Shown here: piece after piece, positions 32,675 to 41,389 of the stretch | Numbering within the stretch: position 1 is the stretch's first letter | Layout: each line of letters starts with the position of its first letter | Assembly (NCBI GenBank): GCA_004561545.1 | Contig: SFVK01000007.1 | Location: 1-58,108 of the forward strand | Length of the DNA: 58,108 bases | Direction: 5' to 3' | Origin: a bacterium | GTDB taxonomy: Bacteria > Bacillota > Clostridia > Oscillospirales > Ruminococcaceae | Program-made: the position numbers and the translations under genes | Notes under the pieces: model-generated | What the model saw: only the letters and a program-made list of their open reading frames with translations | What the model was told of the DNA's origin: nothing | Database searches by the model: none

Positions 32675-33702
32675 TGAATTACCGTCATTTCAAAGCGGCC
32701 CCTCTGGAGGCCTCGCTTCAGGAGGAACTGAAAAAGCAGGTGGACCCCGCCGCAGCCTATGCGGACCTGCCGGAGGAGGAGCTTTTTACGCCGGCCCGGT
32801 TCGACCATTCCGCAGCCGAGCGCGGCGGTTACTCCAATTATTCTTACTGGGGCGCGACGCTGCGTGCGTTTTTCAAAAACAAGGTGGCGGTGTTTTTCCT
32901 CGCCGTTATCGTGGTGGTGCTGGCATTCACCTTCATCCAGCCGCTGCTGCCCAACCAGCGGGACCCCAAAACCATCAACAACGACCCGGCCACCGGTGTC
33001 CAGATCATCAACCGCGCACCCGATGAGGAATACTGGTTCGGCACCAATTCCATCGGTCAGGACCTGTGGGCCCGCACCTGGGCGGGCACCCGGACCAGCT
33101 TGGGCATCGGCTTTGCGGTGGCCTGCTTTGAGGCGCTCTTTGGCACCCTGATCGGCGTTTTGTGGGGCTATGTGCGCAAGCTGGATACCTTCTTCACCGA
33201 GCTCTACAATATTTTTGACAACATCCCGCAGACGCTGGTTTTGATCCTTGTCTCCTACATCATGCGCCCCGGCGTGGGCACCATTATCTTTGCCCTGTGC
33301 CTGACCGGCTGGCTGGATATGGCCCGCTTCATCCGCAACCAGATTGTCATTATCCGTGACCGGGATTATAACCTGGCTTCCCGCTGCCTGGGTACCACCA
33401 CGGGACGCATTGTCACCAAAAATCTGCTGCCCTACCTGGTGTCGGTCATTGCGCTGCGTATGTCGCTGGCCATTCCGTCCGCCATCGGCAACGAGGTGTT
33501 CGTCACCTACATCGGCATCGGCCTGCCCACCGATATCCCGTCCCTGGGCAATCTGGTTCAGGCCGGCCGCGTTCTCATGAGCCAGCCCAGCCTGCGGTAC
33601 CAGCTTTTGTTCCCCACGGCGGTGCTTGCCACCATTACCATCTCGCTGTATGTGGTCGGCAATGCCTTTGCCGATGCGGCGGACCCCAAAAACCATGTGT
33701 AA
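32674..33702 (+). CDS. oppC: Oligopeptide ABC transporter permease
   Basis: A 342-residue permease, partner of OppB. A hydrophilic N-terminal stretch of about 60 residues precedes the OppC-type N-terminal helix (FFKNKVAVFFLAVIVVVLAF) and the periplasmic-type loop with WFGTNSIGQDLWARTWAGTR. The EAA loop reads ASRCLGTTTGRIVTKNLLP. Six helices in all. It starts within the stop codon of oppB (TGATG), so the two are translated together. Confidence 0.92.
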   Translation: MNYRHFKAAPLEASLQEELKKQVDPAAAYADLPEEELFTPARFDHSAAERGGYSNYSYWGATLRAFFKNKVAVFFLAVIVVVLAFTFIQPLLPNQRDPKTINNDPATGVQIINRAPDEEYWFGTNSIGQDLWARTWAGTRTSLGIGFAVACFEALFGTLIGVLWGYVRKLDTFFTELYNIFDNIPQTLVLILVSYIMRPGVGTIIFALCLTGWLDMARFIRNQIVIIRDRDYNLASRCLGTTTGRIVTKNLLPYLVSVIALRMSLAIPSAIGNEVFVTYIGIGLPTDIPSLGNLVQAGRVLMSQPSLRYQLLFPTAVLATITISLYVVGNAFADAADPKNHV

Positions 33703-33715
33703 GGAGGACAATGTG

Positions 33716-34795
33716 ATGGAACAACAGCAAGTCCTCCTGTCGGTGCAGGATCTCCGCTTTGAATTTACCCTCCGCGGCCAGGTGCTTCACGCGCTCCGCG
33801 GAATCTCGCTGGACGTCTACCGGGGCGAAAGCCTTGCCATTGTGGGCGAGTCCGGCTCCGGCAAAAGCGTTTTTGTCAAATGCCTGATGGGCCTCAACGA
33901 CGGCAACGGCTATGTGGCCGGCGGCAAAATCCTCTACCATGATCAGGACCTGACCACTCTGCATACGGCCGATGACTGGCGCGCCATCCGCGGCCATAAG
34001 ATTGCCATGGTGCTGCAGGACCCCATGACCAGCCTCAACCCCCTCAAGACCATCGGCTGGCAGATTCAGGAAGCGGTGGAGCTCCACCAGAACCTCCACG
34101 GCGACGCCGCCAAAAAGGAAGTCTACAACATCCTGACCGAGGTGGGCATCAATGAGCCGGAACGCCGCTATAAGCAGTACCCCCATGAGTTTTCCGGCGG
34201 TATGCGCCAGCGTGTGGTTATTGCCATTGCCATGGCCTGCCGCCCCGAAATTCTGATCTGCGATGAACCCACCACCGCCCTGGATGTGACCATCCAGGCG
34301 CAGATCCTCAACCTGATCAAGGCCATGCAGAAAAAGTATGACCTGACCACCATCTACATCACCCATGATCTGGGCGTGGTCGCCAACGTGGCGGACCGCA
34401 TCGCCGTGATGTACGCCGGCGACATCGTGGAAGTGGGCCGCTGCGAGGAAGTGTTCTATGACCCCCGCCACCCCTACACCTGGGCGCTGCTGTCCAGCCT
34501 GCCCCAGCTTGGCGTCAAGGGGGAGCCGCTCTATTCCATCGAGGGAACCCCGCCCAACCTTTTCCATGAGATTCAGGGCGATGCCTTTGCGCCGCGCAAC
34601 CCCAACGCGCTCAAAATTGATTTCGTCAAGCGCCCGCCCATGCTGGCAGTTTCGCCCACCCATACCGCCCGCACCTGGCTGCTGGACCCCCGCGCGCCCC
34701 GGGTGGAGCCGCCGGAACACATCCGTGTTCTGCGGGAAAAAGGCAGAGAGTTGGGACTGACACAGCAGGCAGGGGAGGAGGCTGACCATGGCTGA
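33716..34795 (+). CDS. oppD: Oligopeptide ABC transporter ATP-binding protein
   Basis: A 359-residue ATPase of the importer. Walker A GESGSGKS, Q-loop VLQDPMTSLNP, signature FSGGMRQR, Walker B ILICDEPTTALD and the switch His in YITHDLGVV are intact. The C-terminal extension has the oligopeptide-transporter domain (PHPYTWALLSSLP-like, here HPYTWALLSSLPQLG), although the usual Cys cluster that binds Fe-S in some OppD is missing. AAGGAGG lies eight bases before the ATG. Its end overlaps oppF by eight bases. Confidence 0.93.
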   Translation: MEQQQVLLSVQDLRFEFTLRGQVLHALRGISLDVYRGESLAIVGESGSGKSVFVKCLMGLNDGNGYVAGGKILYHDQDLTTLHTADDWRAIRGHKIAMVLQDPMTSLNPLKTIGWQIQEAVELHQNLHGDAAKKEVYNILTEVGINEPERRYKQYPHEFSGGMRQRVVIAIAMACRPEILICDEPTTALDVTIQAQILNLIKAMQKKYDLTTIYITHDLGVVANVADRIAVMYAGDIVEVGRCEEVFYDPRHPYTWALLSSLPQLGVKGEPLYSIEGTPPNLFHEIQGDAFAPRNPNALKIDFVKRPPMLAVSPTHTARTWLLDPRAPRVEPPEHIRVLREKGRELGLTQQAGEEADHG

Positions 34796-35720
34796 ACGGC
34801 AAAAATTGCTGGAAGTGGACCACATTCGTGTGGAATTCGGCAAAAAGCGCCACCCCTTTGTGGCGGTGGACGATGTATCCTTTGACATCTATCAAGGCGA
34901 AATTTTCGGCCTGGTGGGGGAGTCCGGTTCCGGCAAAACCACCATCGGCCGCGCCATCATCCGCGCCAACCCGCTGGCGGCCGGCGAAATCCGGCTCAAC
35001 GGCAAGCGCATCTCCGGCCGCCTGTCCCCCACCGAGGACCGCCAGGTGACCCGGGACGTCCAGATGATTTTCCAGGACCCCATGGATTCCCTCAACGAGC
35101 GGGCCAAGGTGGGCTACATCGTGGCGGAGGGCCTGTATGCCCCCGGCCGTCATTATACCGAGGAGGAGCGCCGCGAAAAGGTCAATCAGGCGCTGAGCGA
35201 CGTTGGCCTTCTGCCGGAGTTTGCCAGCCGGTTCCCCCATGAGTTCTCGGGCGGCCAGCGGCAGCGCATCGGCATTGCCCGGGCGCTGGTCCTGGACCCC
35301 CGGTTCATTGTGGCGGACGAACCCATCTCGGCGCTGGATATGTCCATCCGCGCCCAGGTGCTCAATCTGCTGGCAAAGCTGCAGAAGGAACGGGGGCTGA
35401 CCTATCTTTTTGTGGCCCATGACCTTTCGGTGGTACGGTTCATCTGCGACCGCATTGCGGTTATCCACAAGGGAAAGATTGTGGAACTGGCCGGGAGCGA
35501 GGAGCTGTTTGCTCACCCGCTTCACCCCTACACCAAGGCGCTTCTTTCCGCCATTCCCCAGCCGGATCCCATCGCCGAGCGCAACAAAAAGCTGCTGATC
35601 TATGACCCTGCCTGCCACAATTATGCGGTGGACAAGCCTTTCTGGAGCGAGGTGGAGCCGGGCCATTTTATTCTGGCCAACGAGCCGGAACTGGAACAGT
35701 ATCGCAGGGAACTGCAATAA
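34788..35720 (+). CDS. oppF: Oligopeptide ABC transporter ATP-binding protein
   Basis: A 310-residue ATPase, second of the pair. Walker A GESGSGKTT, Q-loop IFQDPMDSLN, signature FSGGQRQR, Walker B FIVADEPISALD and switch His FVAHDLSVV. The C-terminal HPLHPYTKALLSAIPQPDP is the OppF-type ending. It closes the transporter operon; two hairpins follow, the second a good terminator. Confidence 0.93.
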   Translation: MAERQKLLEVDHIRVEFGKKRHPFVAVDDVSFDIYQGEIFGLVGESGSGKTTIGRAIIRANPLAAGEIRLNGKRISGRLSPTEDRQVTRDVQMIFQDPMDSLNERAKVGYIVAEGLYAPGRHYTEEERREKVNQALSDVGLLPEFASRFPHEFSGGQRQRIGIARALVLDPRFIVADEPISALDMSIRAQVLNLLAKLQKERGLTYLFVAHDLSVVRFICDRIAVIHKGKIVELAGSEELFAHPLHPYTKALLSAIPQPDPIAERNKKLLIYDPACHNYAVDKPFWSEVEPGHFILANEPELEQYRRELQ

Positions 35721-35739
35721 CCGGTTGATGAAAACAGAA

Positions 35740-35792
35740 CCAGCCGCTTTTGCGGCTGGATCAGAAGGCCGCCTGCGTGACGGCCTTTTTTG
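35740..35792 (+). terminator. Tandem hairpins ending the opp operon
   Basis: CCAGCCGC/GCGGCTGG with a TTTT loop is followed by AAGGCCG/CGGCCTT and a run of T. The second is the likely terminator, with possible read-through into the NlpC/P60 gene 60 bases away. Confidence 0.8.
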
Positions 35793-35852
35793 TTCCTGGA
35801 TGCGCGGCGCAGGGCTCCCCGCGCCGCAGCCAGTCAAGAAGGAGAAGATTCC

Positions 35853-36698
35853 ATGCAAGCCATTATCAATGTCCCTCTCTGCCCGCTGAAATCCTCCCCC
35901 GAGGCCCTGAGCCTTGAGGATGAGGTTTTGTTCGGCATGGCAGTGGAACTTACCGGCCCGGAACGGAACGGCTGGGTCCCGGTACGCACCCATTACCGCT
36001 ATGAAGGCTTTGTGCCGCAGGAGGCTCTTGTCACCGATGCGGCGCTGGTGGCCCGGTGGCAGGCTGCGCCCCGCCGGATTGTGCTGCACAAGCACTGCGC
36101 CGATGTGCTGGCTGAACCCAGGGTGCAGGGGGCCTTTGTGGCTGCTGCCCTGCCCATGGGCGCCCGCCTGGAAGTGACCGGCCCTGCCGAGGACGGCTGG
36201 CAGCCGGTTCGCCTGCCCGATGGCCGCACCGGGTTCACCTGTGCCAGCTTTCTGGACTGCCTGTGGGAGACCCCCTGCGCCGAAGGTTCCGCCCTGCGCC
36301 GCGCGCTGACCGATGCGGCCCGCCTCTATGCGGGCACCCAGTACCGCTGGGGCGGCAAGAGCCCGGCGGGCATCGACTGTTCCGGGCTGTGCAGCATGGC
36401 CTATCTGCTCTGCGGCATCAACATTTACCGGGATGCTGCCATTGAGCCGGGATTCCCCATCCACCGCATTCCTCTTTCCGAAATGCGGGAAGGGGACCTG
36501 CTCTATTTCCCGGGACATATCGCCATGTATCTGGGAAATGGGGAGTATATCCACTCTACCGGCCGGGCCGGGGACAACGGCGTTACCATCAACAGCCTTT
36601 TCCCCGAGTCGCCGGTCTACCGCGCCGATCTGCCCGGGGAGATTGTGGCGGTCGGGTCGTATTTTGGCGAACCGTGGGAACCGGAACCCCAGAAATAA
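35853..36698 (+). CDS. NlpC/P60 peptidase, YkfC-like murein-peptide hydrolase
   Basis: A 281-residue cysteine peptidase. Two SH3-like domains (about 1-55 and 65-135, GWVPVRTHYRYEGFV and GWQPVRLPDGRTGF) precede the catalytic NlpC/P60 domain with Cys in GIDCSGLCSMAYL, His in YFPGHIAMYLG and a polar third residue in YIHSTGR. No signal peptide is present, so it should act in the cytosol, like YkfC of Bacillus, which cuts gamma-D-Glu-diamino-acid bonds of imported murein peptides. Position right after a peptide importer resembles the dpp-ykf arrangement of Bacillus. AAGGAG lies eight bases before the ATG. Substrate is inferred from family and context. Confidence 0.85.
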   Translation: MQAIINVPLCPLKSSPEALSLEDEVLFGMAVELTGPERNGWVPVRTHYRYEGFVPQEALVTDAALVARWQAAPRRIVLHKHCADVLAEPRVQGAFVAAALPMGARLEVTGPAEDGWQPVRLPDGRTGFTCASFLDCLWETPCAEGSALRRALTDAARLYAGTQYRWGGKSPAGIDCSGLCSMAYLLCGINIYRDAAIEPGFPIHRIPLSEMREGDLLYFPGHIAMYLGNGEYIHSTGRAGDNGVTINSLFPESPVYRADLPGEIVAVGSYFGEPWEPEPQK

Positions 36699-36703
36699 AA
36701 ATG

Positions 36704-36748
36704 CAGGGCGTGCCGCGCCGGATTTCCCGGAATGGCACGCCCTGTTTT
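36704..36748. terminator. Bidirectional terminator
   Basis: CAGGGCGTGCC pairs with GGCACGCCCTG around a 19-base loop, then TTTT. It separates the peptidase from the convergent pyrI. Confidence 0.8.
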
Positions 36749-36762
36749 GGGTTGCTTTTGCC

Positions 36763-37191
36763 TTACGGCCGGACCTTGAATTCCTGCTCACAGTAGACGC
36801 AGCGGTAACGTCCGCTGGGGGTCAGGGAAAAAATATGGTCGCAGCCCTCCTCAATAGCGGTAATGCAGCGGGGGTTGGTGCAGCGGATCACATTGACCAG
36901 CCGCCGGGGCTGATCGGGACGTACCTTGCGCACCACATGGCCGTTCTCGATGAAGGTCAGTGTGATCTGGGGGTCCACATAACCCATCACATCAAAGTTC
37001 AGATGGGAGATGTCCCCCTCAATCTTGATGATGTCCTTCTTGACGCTCTTCTGGCTGCGCACGTTCTGGAGCAGCGCCACGCTGGCGTCGCTGAGCTTTT
37101 CCAGCTCCAGCAGATGATACAGCGAAAGACCGGTGCCCGCCGTAATGTGGTCGATGACCACGCCGTTCAAAATTTCGTCAACGTTCAGCAC
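36763..37191 (-). CDS. pyrI: Aspartate carbamoyltransferase regulatory subunit
   Basis: A 142-residue allosteric subunit that binds nucleotides and assembles the catalytic trimers of ATCase. The N-terminal domain has NGVVIDHITAGTGLSLYHLL; the C-terminal zinc site has four Cys in RCTNPRCITA and YRCVYCEQEF. It overlaps the end of pyrB by seven bases. The protein is a little shorter than the 153-residue E. coli form. Confidence 0.94.
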   Translation of the reverse strand: MLNVDEILNGVVIDHITAGTGLSLYHLLELEKLSDASVALLQNVRSQKSVKKDIIKIEGDISHLNFDVMGYVDPQITLTFIENGHVVRKVRPDQPRRLVNVIRCTNPRCITAIEEGCDHIFSLTPSGRYRCVYCEQEFKVRP

Positions 37192-38132
37192 GGAAAAGCC
37201 ACCTCCCCGGTTTTGGGGTCCTTGAGCCCCAGCAGCGTCATAATCAGCGCCATGCGCATATACACCCCGTTGGTGGCCTGCTCAAAATAGGCCGCCCGGG
37301 GATCGTCGTCCACATCCAGCGTGATCTCGTTCACGCGGGGCAGGGGGTGAAGCACCGCCATGTCGGGCGGCGCCAGGGCCAGCTTGTCGGCGTTGAGCAC
37401 ATAGCTGTTCTTCAGGCGGACATAGTCCTCCTCGTTGAAGAAACGCTCCCGCTGCACCCGGGTCATGTACAGAATGTCCAGATCCGGCAGCGCGCCCTCC
37501 AGGCTGCGGGTCTCCACATAAGGAATGTGCCGGGGCTCCAGAACCTCGCTGATGATGTAATCCGGCACCCGCAGCTCCTCGGGGCTGATGAGCACAAATT
37601 TCATATTGTCGCACCGGGCCAGGCTCTTGATGAGAGAGTGAACCGTGCGGCCAAACTTCAGGTCGCCGCAGAAGCCGATGGTCAGGCCGTCCAGCGTGCC
37701 CTTGCGGCGGCGGATGGTCATCATATCCAGCAGCGTCTGGGTGGGATGGCTGTGACCGCCGTCGCCCGCATTGATCACCGGGATGCGGCTGTAGCGGGAA
37801 GCCCGCAGCGGAGCGCCCTCCTTGGGGTGGCGCATGGCGGCAATGTCCGCATAGGAGCTGACGATGCGGATGGTGTCCGCCACAGTTTCGCCCTTGGACG
37901 CGCTGGAAACGCCGCCATCGGGAAATCCAATGACCTGCCCGCCCAGATTCATCATGGCCGCCTCAAAGGAGAGGCGGGTGCGGGTGGAAGGCTCATAGAA
38001 CAGCGACGCCAGCCGTTTGCGGGTTGCTACGTCCTGATAGGCGGCGGGATCGTCATGGATGCGGTCCGCCAGATCCATCAATTTGTAGGTTTCCTCCAGC
38101 GTGAAATCCAGAGGATCGATCAAATGTCTCAT
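37185..38132 (-). CDS. pyrB: Aspartate carbamoyltransferase catalytic subunit
   Basis: A 315-residue enzyme making carbamoyl-aspartate, the second step of pyrimidine synthesis. The carbamoyl-phosphate site FYEPSTRTRLSFEAA (S-T-R-T-R) and the aspartate loop MTRVQRERF are intact, as is HPLPRVNEI. The ATG used has AAAGGATGG upstream and lies about 45 bases after the -10. Forms an operon with pyrI; the other pyr genes are not in this window. Confidence 0.95.
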   Translation of the reverse strand: MRHLIDPLDFTLEETYKLMDLADRIHDDPAAYQDVATRKRLASLFYEPSTRTRLSFEAAMMNLGGQVIGFPDGGVSSASKGETVADTIRIVSSYADIAAMRHPKEGAPLRASRYSRIPVINAGDGGHSHPTQTLLDMMTIRRRKGTLDGLTIGFCGDLKFGRTVHSLIKSLARCDNMKFVLISPEELRVPDYIISEVLEPRHIPYVETRSLEGALPDLDILYMTRVQRERFFNEEDYVRLKNSYVLNADKLALAPPDMAVLHPLPRVNEITLDVDDDPRAAYFEQATNGVYMRMALIMTLLGLKDPKTGEVAFPC

Positions 38133-38177
38133 CAACAGCCATCCTTTCCATTTTCCAATTGTTTGATGGTCGGGCCT

Positions 38178-38183
38178 ATTATA
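38178..38183 (-). promoter_or_regulatory. -10 element of the pyrBI promoter
   Basis: TATAAT on the minus strand; the -35 (TTCATT, 17 bases upstream) is weak. No attenuator hairpin is visible in the short leader. Confidence 0.5.
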
Positions 38184-38237
38184 GCACAGCATCCCCATAA
38201 AATGAAGAGCTTTGTCGAATTTCCTTGCGGGGAACGC

Positions 38238-38990
38238 TCACATCAGCTTGCGCACCAGAGCAAAATCAAAAAAGTCGGTGTAGAAGGTCCGGCATCGCAT
38301 CACCGGCCGGCACAGGCGGGAGTAACAGGTTTCCGTCAGTTCCAGAAGCGCCTGATCCCGGCCCAACGCCAGGGCCCGCCGCACTGCGGGATCGCCGATG
38401 GCGGCCCGGACGTGGGTGACGGTGCTGGTGACCTGCACGCTGCACACCTCGCTGAGAATATCAAAGACCGGCCGGGAAAAGTCAATGGTTTCCAGACGCG
38501 CCGCGCCGAGCAGGGCACAGGGAAGAATGTCGGTGGAAAACAGCACCGGCCTGTTGTCCGCCAAAACCCGGCGGCAGATATATACGGCGGGCGTGCCTTC
38601 CGGCAGGTCCAGAGCCGCGGCGGTTTCGGCGTCTGCGGGACGTTTTGTCACCCGCAGATCATCGCTGTTGGGTTCGCACCCGGCATCCCGGATCATCTGA
38701 TTGAACTCAAATTTCTGATCCATGCGTCGGCGCAGCGTCACCACATCGCGGTTGATGACGGTGCCTATGCCCCGTACCCGCTCAATGTACCCCTCCCGCT
38801 CCAGTTCGCTCAAAGCGTCCCGCACCACAGTGCGGCTCACGTTGAGCTGGTCCGCCAGCTCAACCTCGGGGGGCAGATGGTCCGCTTCCCGGAATGCCCC
38901 GCCGCGCAGCTCCGCCAGCACAGAGTCGGCGATCTGGCTGGAGATCAGTTCCCCACCCAACCGGGAGGGGGCGTCACTTGTTTTTTTCAT
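38238..38990 (-). CDS. GntR-family regulator with UTRA ligand domain (HutC subfamily)
   Basis: A 250-residue transcription regulator. The winged helix (about 18-85) has ADQLNVSRTVVRDALSELER and VRGIGTVINRD. The UTRA domain (about 95-250) follows, with AVYICRRVLADNRPVLFSTD and a C-terminal RCRTFYTDFFDFALVR, which binds a small effector, often a sugar phosphate, amino acid or nucleoside. A TTG eight codons upstream is possible, but the ATG has AAGGGA. It is transcribed in the same direction as pyrBI and ends about 50 bases before the pyrBI promoter region; its targets are unknown. Confidence 0.9.
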   Translation of the reverse strand: MKKTSDAPSRLGGELISSQIADSVLAELRGGAFREADHLPPEVELADQLNVSRTVVRDALSELEREGYIERVRGIGTVINRDVVTLRRRMDQKFEFNQMIRDAGCEPNSDDLRVTKRPADAETAAALDLPEGTPAVYICRRVLADNRPVLFSTDILPCALLGAARLETIDFSRPVFDILSEVCSVQVTSTVTHVRAAIGDPAVRRALALGRDQALLELTETCYSRLCRPVMRCRTFYTDFFDFALVRKLM

Positions 38991-39077
38991 CGGCTCAGTC
39001 CCTTCCTTTGTCAAAGATCAATCTGGAAAAGTCATACTTAAATTATAACAGATTCCATCCGGGCGGGGAAGGGGATC

Positions 39078-39719
39078 TTATTGATTTTCACGGGCAAATT
39101 TGCACACATCCCGCAGGCAGCACCGGTCACAGAAGGGATGGGTCCGTGCGGTACAGACCTCCCGCCCATGGTAAACCAGACGGTGGCAGAAGTCGCTGCC
39201 TTCCTCGGGCGGAATAATCTTCCAAAGGGCCATCTCCACCTTTTTGGGCTCCTTGATGTCGTCCACCAGCCCGATGCGGTTGCACAGACGGATGCAGTGG
39301 GTGTCCGTCACGATGGCCGGCTTGCCGAACACATCCCCCATCATCAGGTTGGCGCTCTTGCGGCCCACACCGGGCAGTTCCAGCAGCGCGTCAAAATCGT
39401 CAGGCACGCGGCAGTCATATTTGTCCCGCAGCATTCTCATACAGGCGCTGATGTCCCGCGCCTTGCTGCGCCCCAGCCCGCAGGGGCGCACAATGGCCTC
39501 AATTTCCTCCGGCTCGGCGGCGGCCAGCGCGGCTACACTGGGATATTTGGCAAACAGATCCTGCACCACCACATTCACCCGGGCGTCGGTGCACTGGGCC
39601 GCCAGCCGCACCTCCACCAGAAGCTGCCAGGCGTGGTCATAGTCCAGCGTGCAATCCGCCAGGGGATATTCTTGCTTCAGCCGCGCAATGCAGATGGCGG
39701 CCAGTTCTTTTTTGTCCAT
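39078..39719 (-). CDS. nth: Endonuclease III
   Basis: A 213-residue DNA glycosylase/AP lyase for oxidised pyrimidines. The helix-hairpin-helix LPGVGRKSANLM carries the catalytic Lys and VTDTHCIRLCNR the catalytic Asp. The C-terminal Fe-S loop has four Cys in VCTARTHPFCDRCCLRDVC with spacing 7-2-5 where the usual pattern is 6-2-5, a one-residue insertion. GAGGAA lies five bases before the ATG. It is followed by the GntR gene on the same strand. Confidence 0.94.
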   Translation of the reverse strand: MDKKELAAICIARLKQEYPLADCTLDYDHAWQLLVEVRLAAQCTDARVNVVVQDLFAKYPSVAALAAAEPEEIEAIVRPCGLGRSKARDISACMRMLRDKYDCRVPDDFDALLELPGVGRKSANLMMGDVFGKPAIVTDTHCIRLCNRIGLVDDIKEPKKVEMALWKIIPPEEGSDFCHRLVYHGREVCTARTHPFCDRCCLRDVCKFARENQ

Positions 39720-39752
39720 GGGATTCCTCTTTTCACGATTGCTCAATTTAGC

Positions 39753-39781
39753 TTGATTCTACCATGGATACCGGCTATAAT
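39753..39781 (+). promoter_or_regulatory. Sigma-A promoter of rarA
   Basis: TTGATT and TATAAT with a 17-base spacer, 36 bases before the ATG. Confidence 0.7.
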
Positions 39782-39817
39782 TCAAGGTAGTAATGCAAAA
39801 AAGGAAAGGATCGGACC

Positions 39818-41083
39818 ATGGAACCTCTTGCTCAGCGCCTGCGCCCCCGCACCCTGGATGAAGTCTGCGGCCAGCGCCATCTTCTGGCCCCCGGCCAGGT
39901 GTTCCGACGCACCATCGACAGCGGAAAAATTCCCAATATGATTTTTTACGGCCCTTCCGGTGTGGGAAAAACCACTGTGGCGGGCATCATTGCCGCCAAC
40001 AGCGGGATGCGTCTGTATAAGCTTAACGGCACCACTGCCTCCACCAGCGATATCAAGAGCGTTTTGGGCGATATTGGCACCCTGAACGCCGAGGGTGGCA
40101 TTCTGCTCTATCTGGACGAGATTCAGTATTTCAACAAACGCCAGCAGCAGAGCCTGCTGGAATGTGTGGAGCAGGGGACCGTCACCCTCATTGCCTCCAC
40201 CACCGAGAATCCCTATTTTTATGTCTATAACGCATTGCTTTCCCGCTGCACGGTGTTCGAGTTCAAATCCCTCACCGCCCAGGATATTGAACAGGGCCTG
40301 CGCGGCGCTGCCCGGCGGCTGGGCGAGGCGGACGGCATCCCCGTGGCCATCCCGCAGGACGCCCTGAGCTATCTGGCCCAGAGTGCCGGCGGCGATATGC
40401 GCAAGGCGCTGGGCAATCTGGAGTTTGCCGTCACTGCGGCGCCGGTGCAGGACGGGACCCGGACCGTCACGCTGGAGATGGTCACCCAGGTGGCCCAGCG
40501 CACCGCCATGCGGTATGACAAGCTGGGGGACGATCACTATGATATTGTCTCGGCCTACCAAAAATCCATGCGCGGCTCGGACCCCGATGCGGCGCTGCAT
40601 TATCTGGCCCGGCTTCTGGAGGCGGGGGATCTGCCCAGTGCCTGCCGCCGTCTGATGGTTTGCGCCTGCGAGGATGTGGGCCTTGCCTATCCCCAAATCA
40701 TCCCCATTGTCAAGGCGGCGGTGGATGCCGCCAATATGCTGGGGCTGCCGGAAGCCCGCATTCCGCTGGCCGACGCGGTGGTGCTGGTGGCGACCAGCCC
40801 CAAGTCCAATTCCGCCTACAAAGGCATCGACGCGGCGTTGGCGGATGTTCGGGCCGGGCGCAGCGGTCCCATTCCCCGTCAGTTGCAGAACAAGCACTTT
40901 GACGGGGAGGATGCCGCCGTCAAGGGCCAGCATTATCGCTATGCCCATGATTACCCGCATCACTGGGTAAAACAGCAGTATCTGCCGGATGCCATCAAAG
41001 ACCGGAAATACTATACGTTTGGCGACAACAAAAATGAGCAGGCGGCCGCTGCTTATTGGAACCGCGTCAAAGACGGCGAATAA
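39818..41083 (+). CDS. rarA: Replication-associated recombination ATPase RarA/MgsA
   Basis: A 421-residue AAA+ ATPase of the clamp-loader group that acts at stalled replication forks. It starts PLAQRLRPRTLDEVCGQ as in the family. Walker A is GPSGVGKTT, Walker B ILLYLDEIQYF, sensor 1 IASTTENPYF, and the C-terminal tetramerisation part has RGSDPDAALHYLARLLEAGD, VCACEDVGLAYP and HHWVKQQYLPD. Monocistronic with its own promoter. Confidence 0.95.
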   Translation: MEPLAQRLRPRTLDEVCGQRHLLAPGQVFRRTIDSGKIPNMIFYGPSGVGKTTVAGIIAANSGMRLYKLNGTTASTSDIKSVLGDIGTLNAEGGILLYLDEIQYFNKRQQQSLLECVEQGTVTLIASTTENPYFYVYNALLSRCTVFEFKSLTAQDIEQGLRGAARRLGEADGIPVAIPQDALSYLAQSAGGDMRKALGNLEFAVTAAPVQDGTRTVTLEMVTQVAQRTAMRYDKLGDDHYDIVSAYQKSMRGSDPDAALHYLARLLEAGDLPSACRRLMVCACEDVGLAYPQIIPIVKAAVDAANMLGLPEARIPLADAVVLVATSPKSNSAYKGIDAALADVRAGRSGPIPRQLQNKHFDGEDAAVKGQHYRYAHDYPHHWVKQQYLPDAIKDRKYYTFGDNKNEQAAAAYWNRVKDGE

Positions 41084-41389
41084 CTGAGAAATCGTCTGAG
41101 GAATTTACGAATTTTAACAAAAAATTTAAAATTCTACGAAATGCACAAAAAAATCCAACAAAATTGTACACATAAACAAGCCCTTGCCGCCATCAACTTT
41201 GACAAGTTTTTTACGTTTGGTTCCTGATAATGAGAGGGAAAGAATGCGATGGTAATGCGGTTTTTTCGCAAAACCGTCACATGTCTGATAGTTGACAAAC
41301 TATCTTTTCATTTAGTACAATACAAGCGCACTGGATGAAAGACCCGTAAAGAAGACGGGCGTATGTTATTGTGTAAGGAGACTTTTGCC
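41084..41389. other. AT-rich spacer between rarA and the Fur-family gene
   Basis: No gene. It is far richer in A and T than its surroundings. GAATTTTAA (41109-41117) faces TTAAAATTC (41126-41134), a perfect 9-8-9 palindrome, and CGGTTTT/AAAACCG (41258-41276) forms a hairpin with a 5-base loop. The promoter and operator of the Fur-family gene lie at the right end. Confidence 0.5.
41287..41321 (+). promoter_or_regulatory. Promoter of the Fur-family gene with overlapping palindromic operator
   Basis: TTGACA and TACAAT are spaced 18 bases apart. GATAGTT and AACTATC form a perfect 7-4-7 palindrome whose centre is the -35 itself, the usual place for an autorepressor. Confidence 0.7.
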
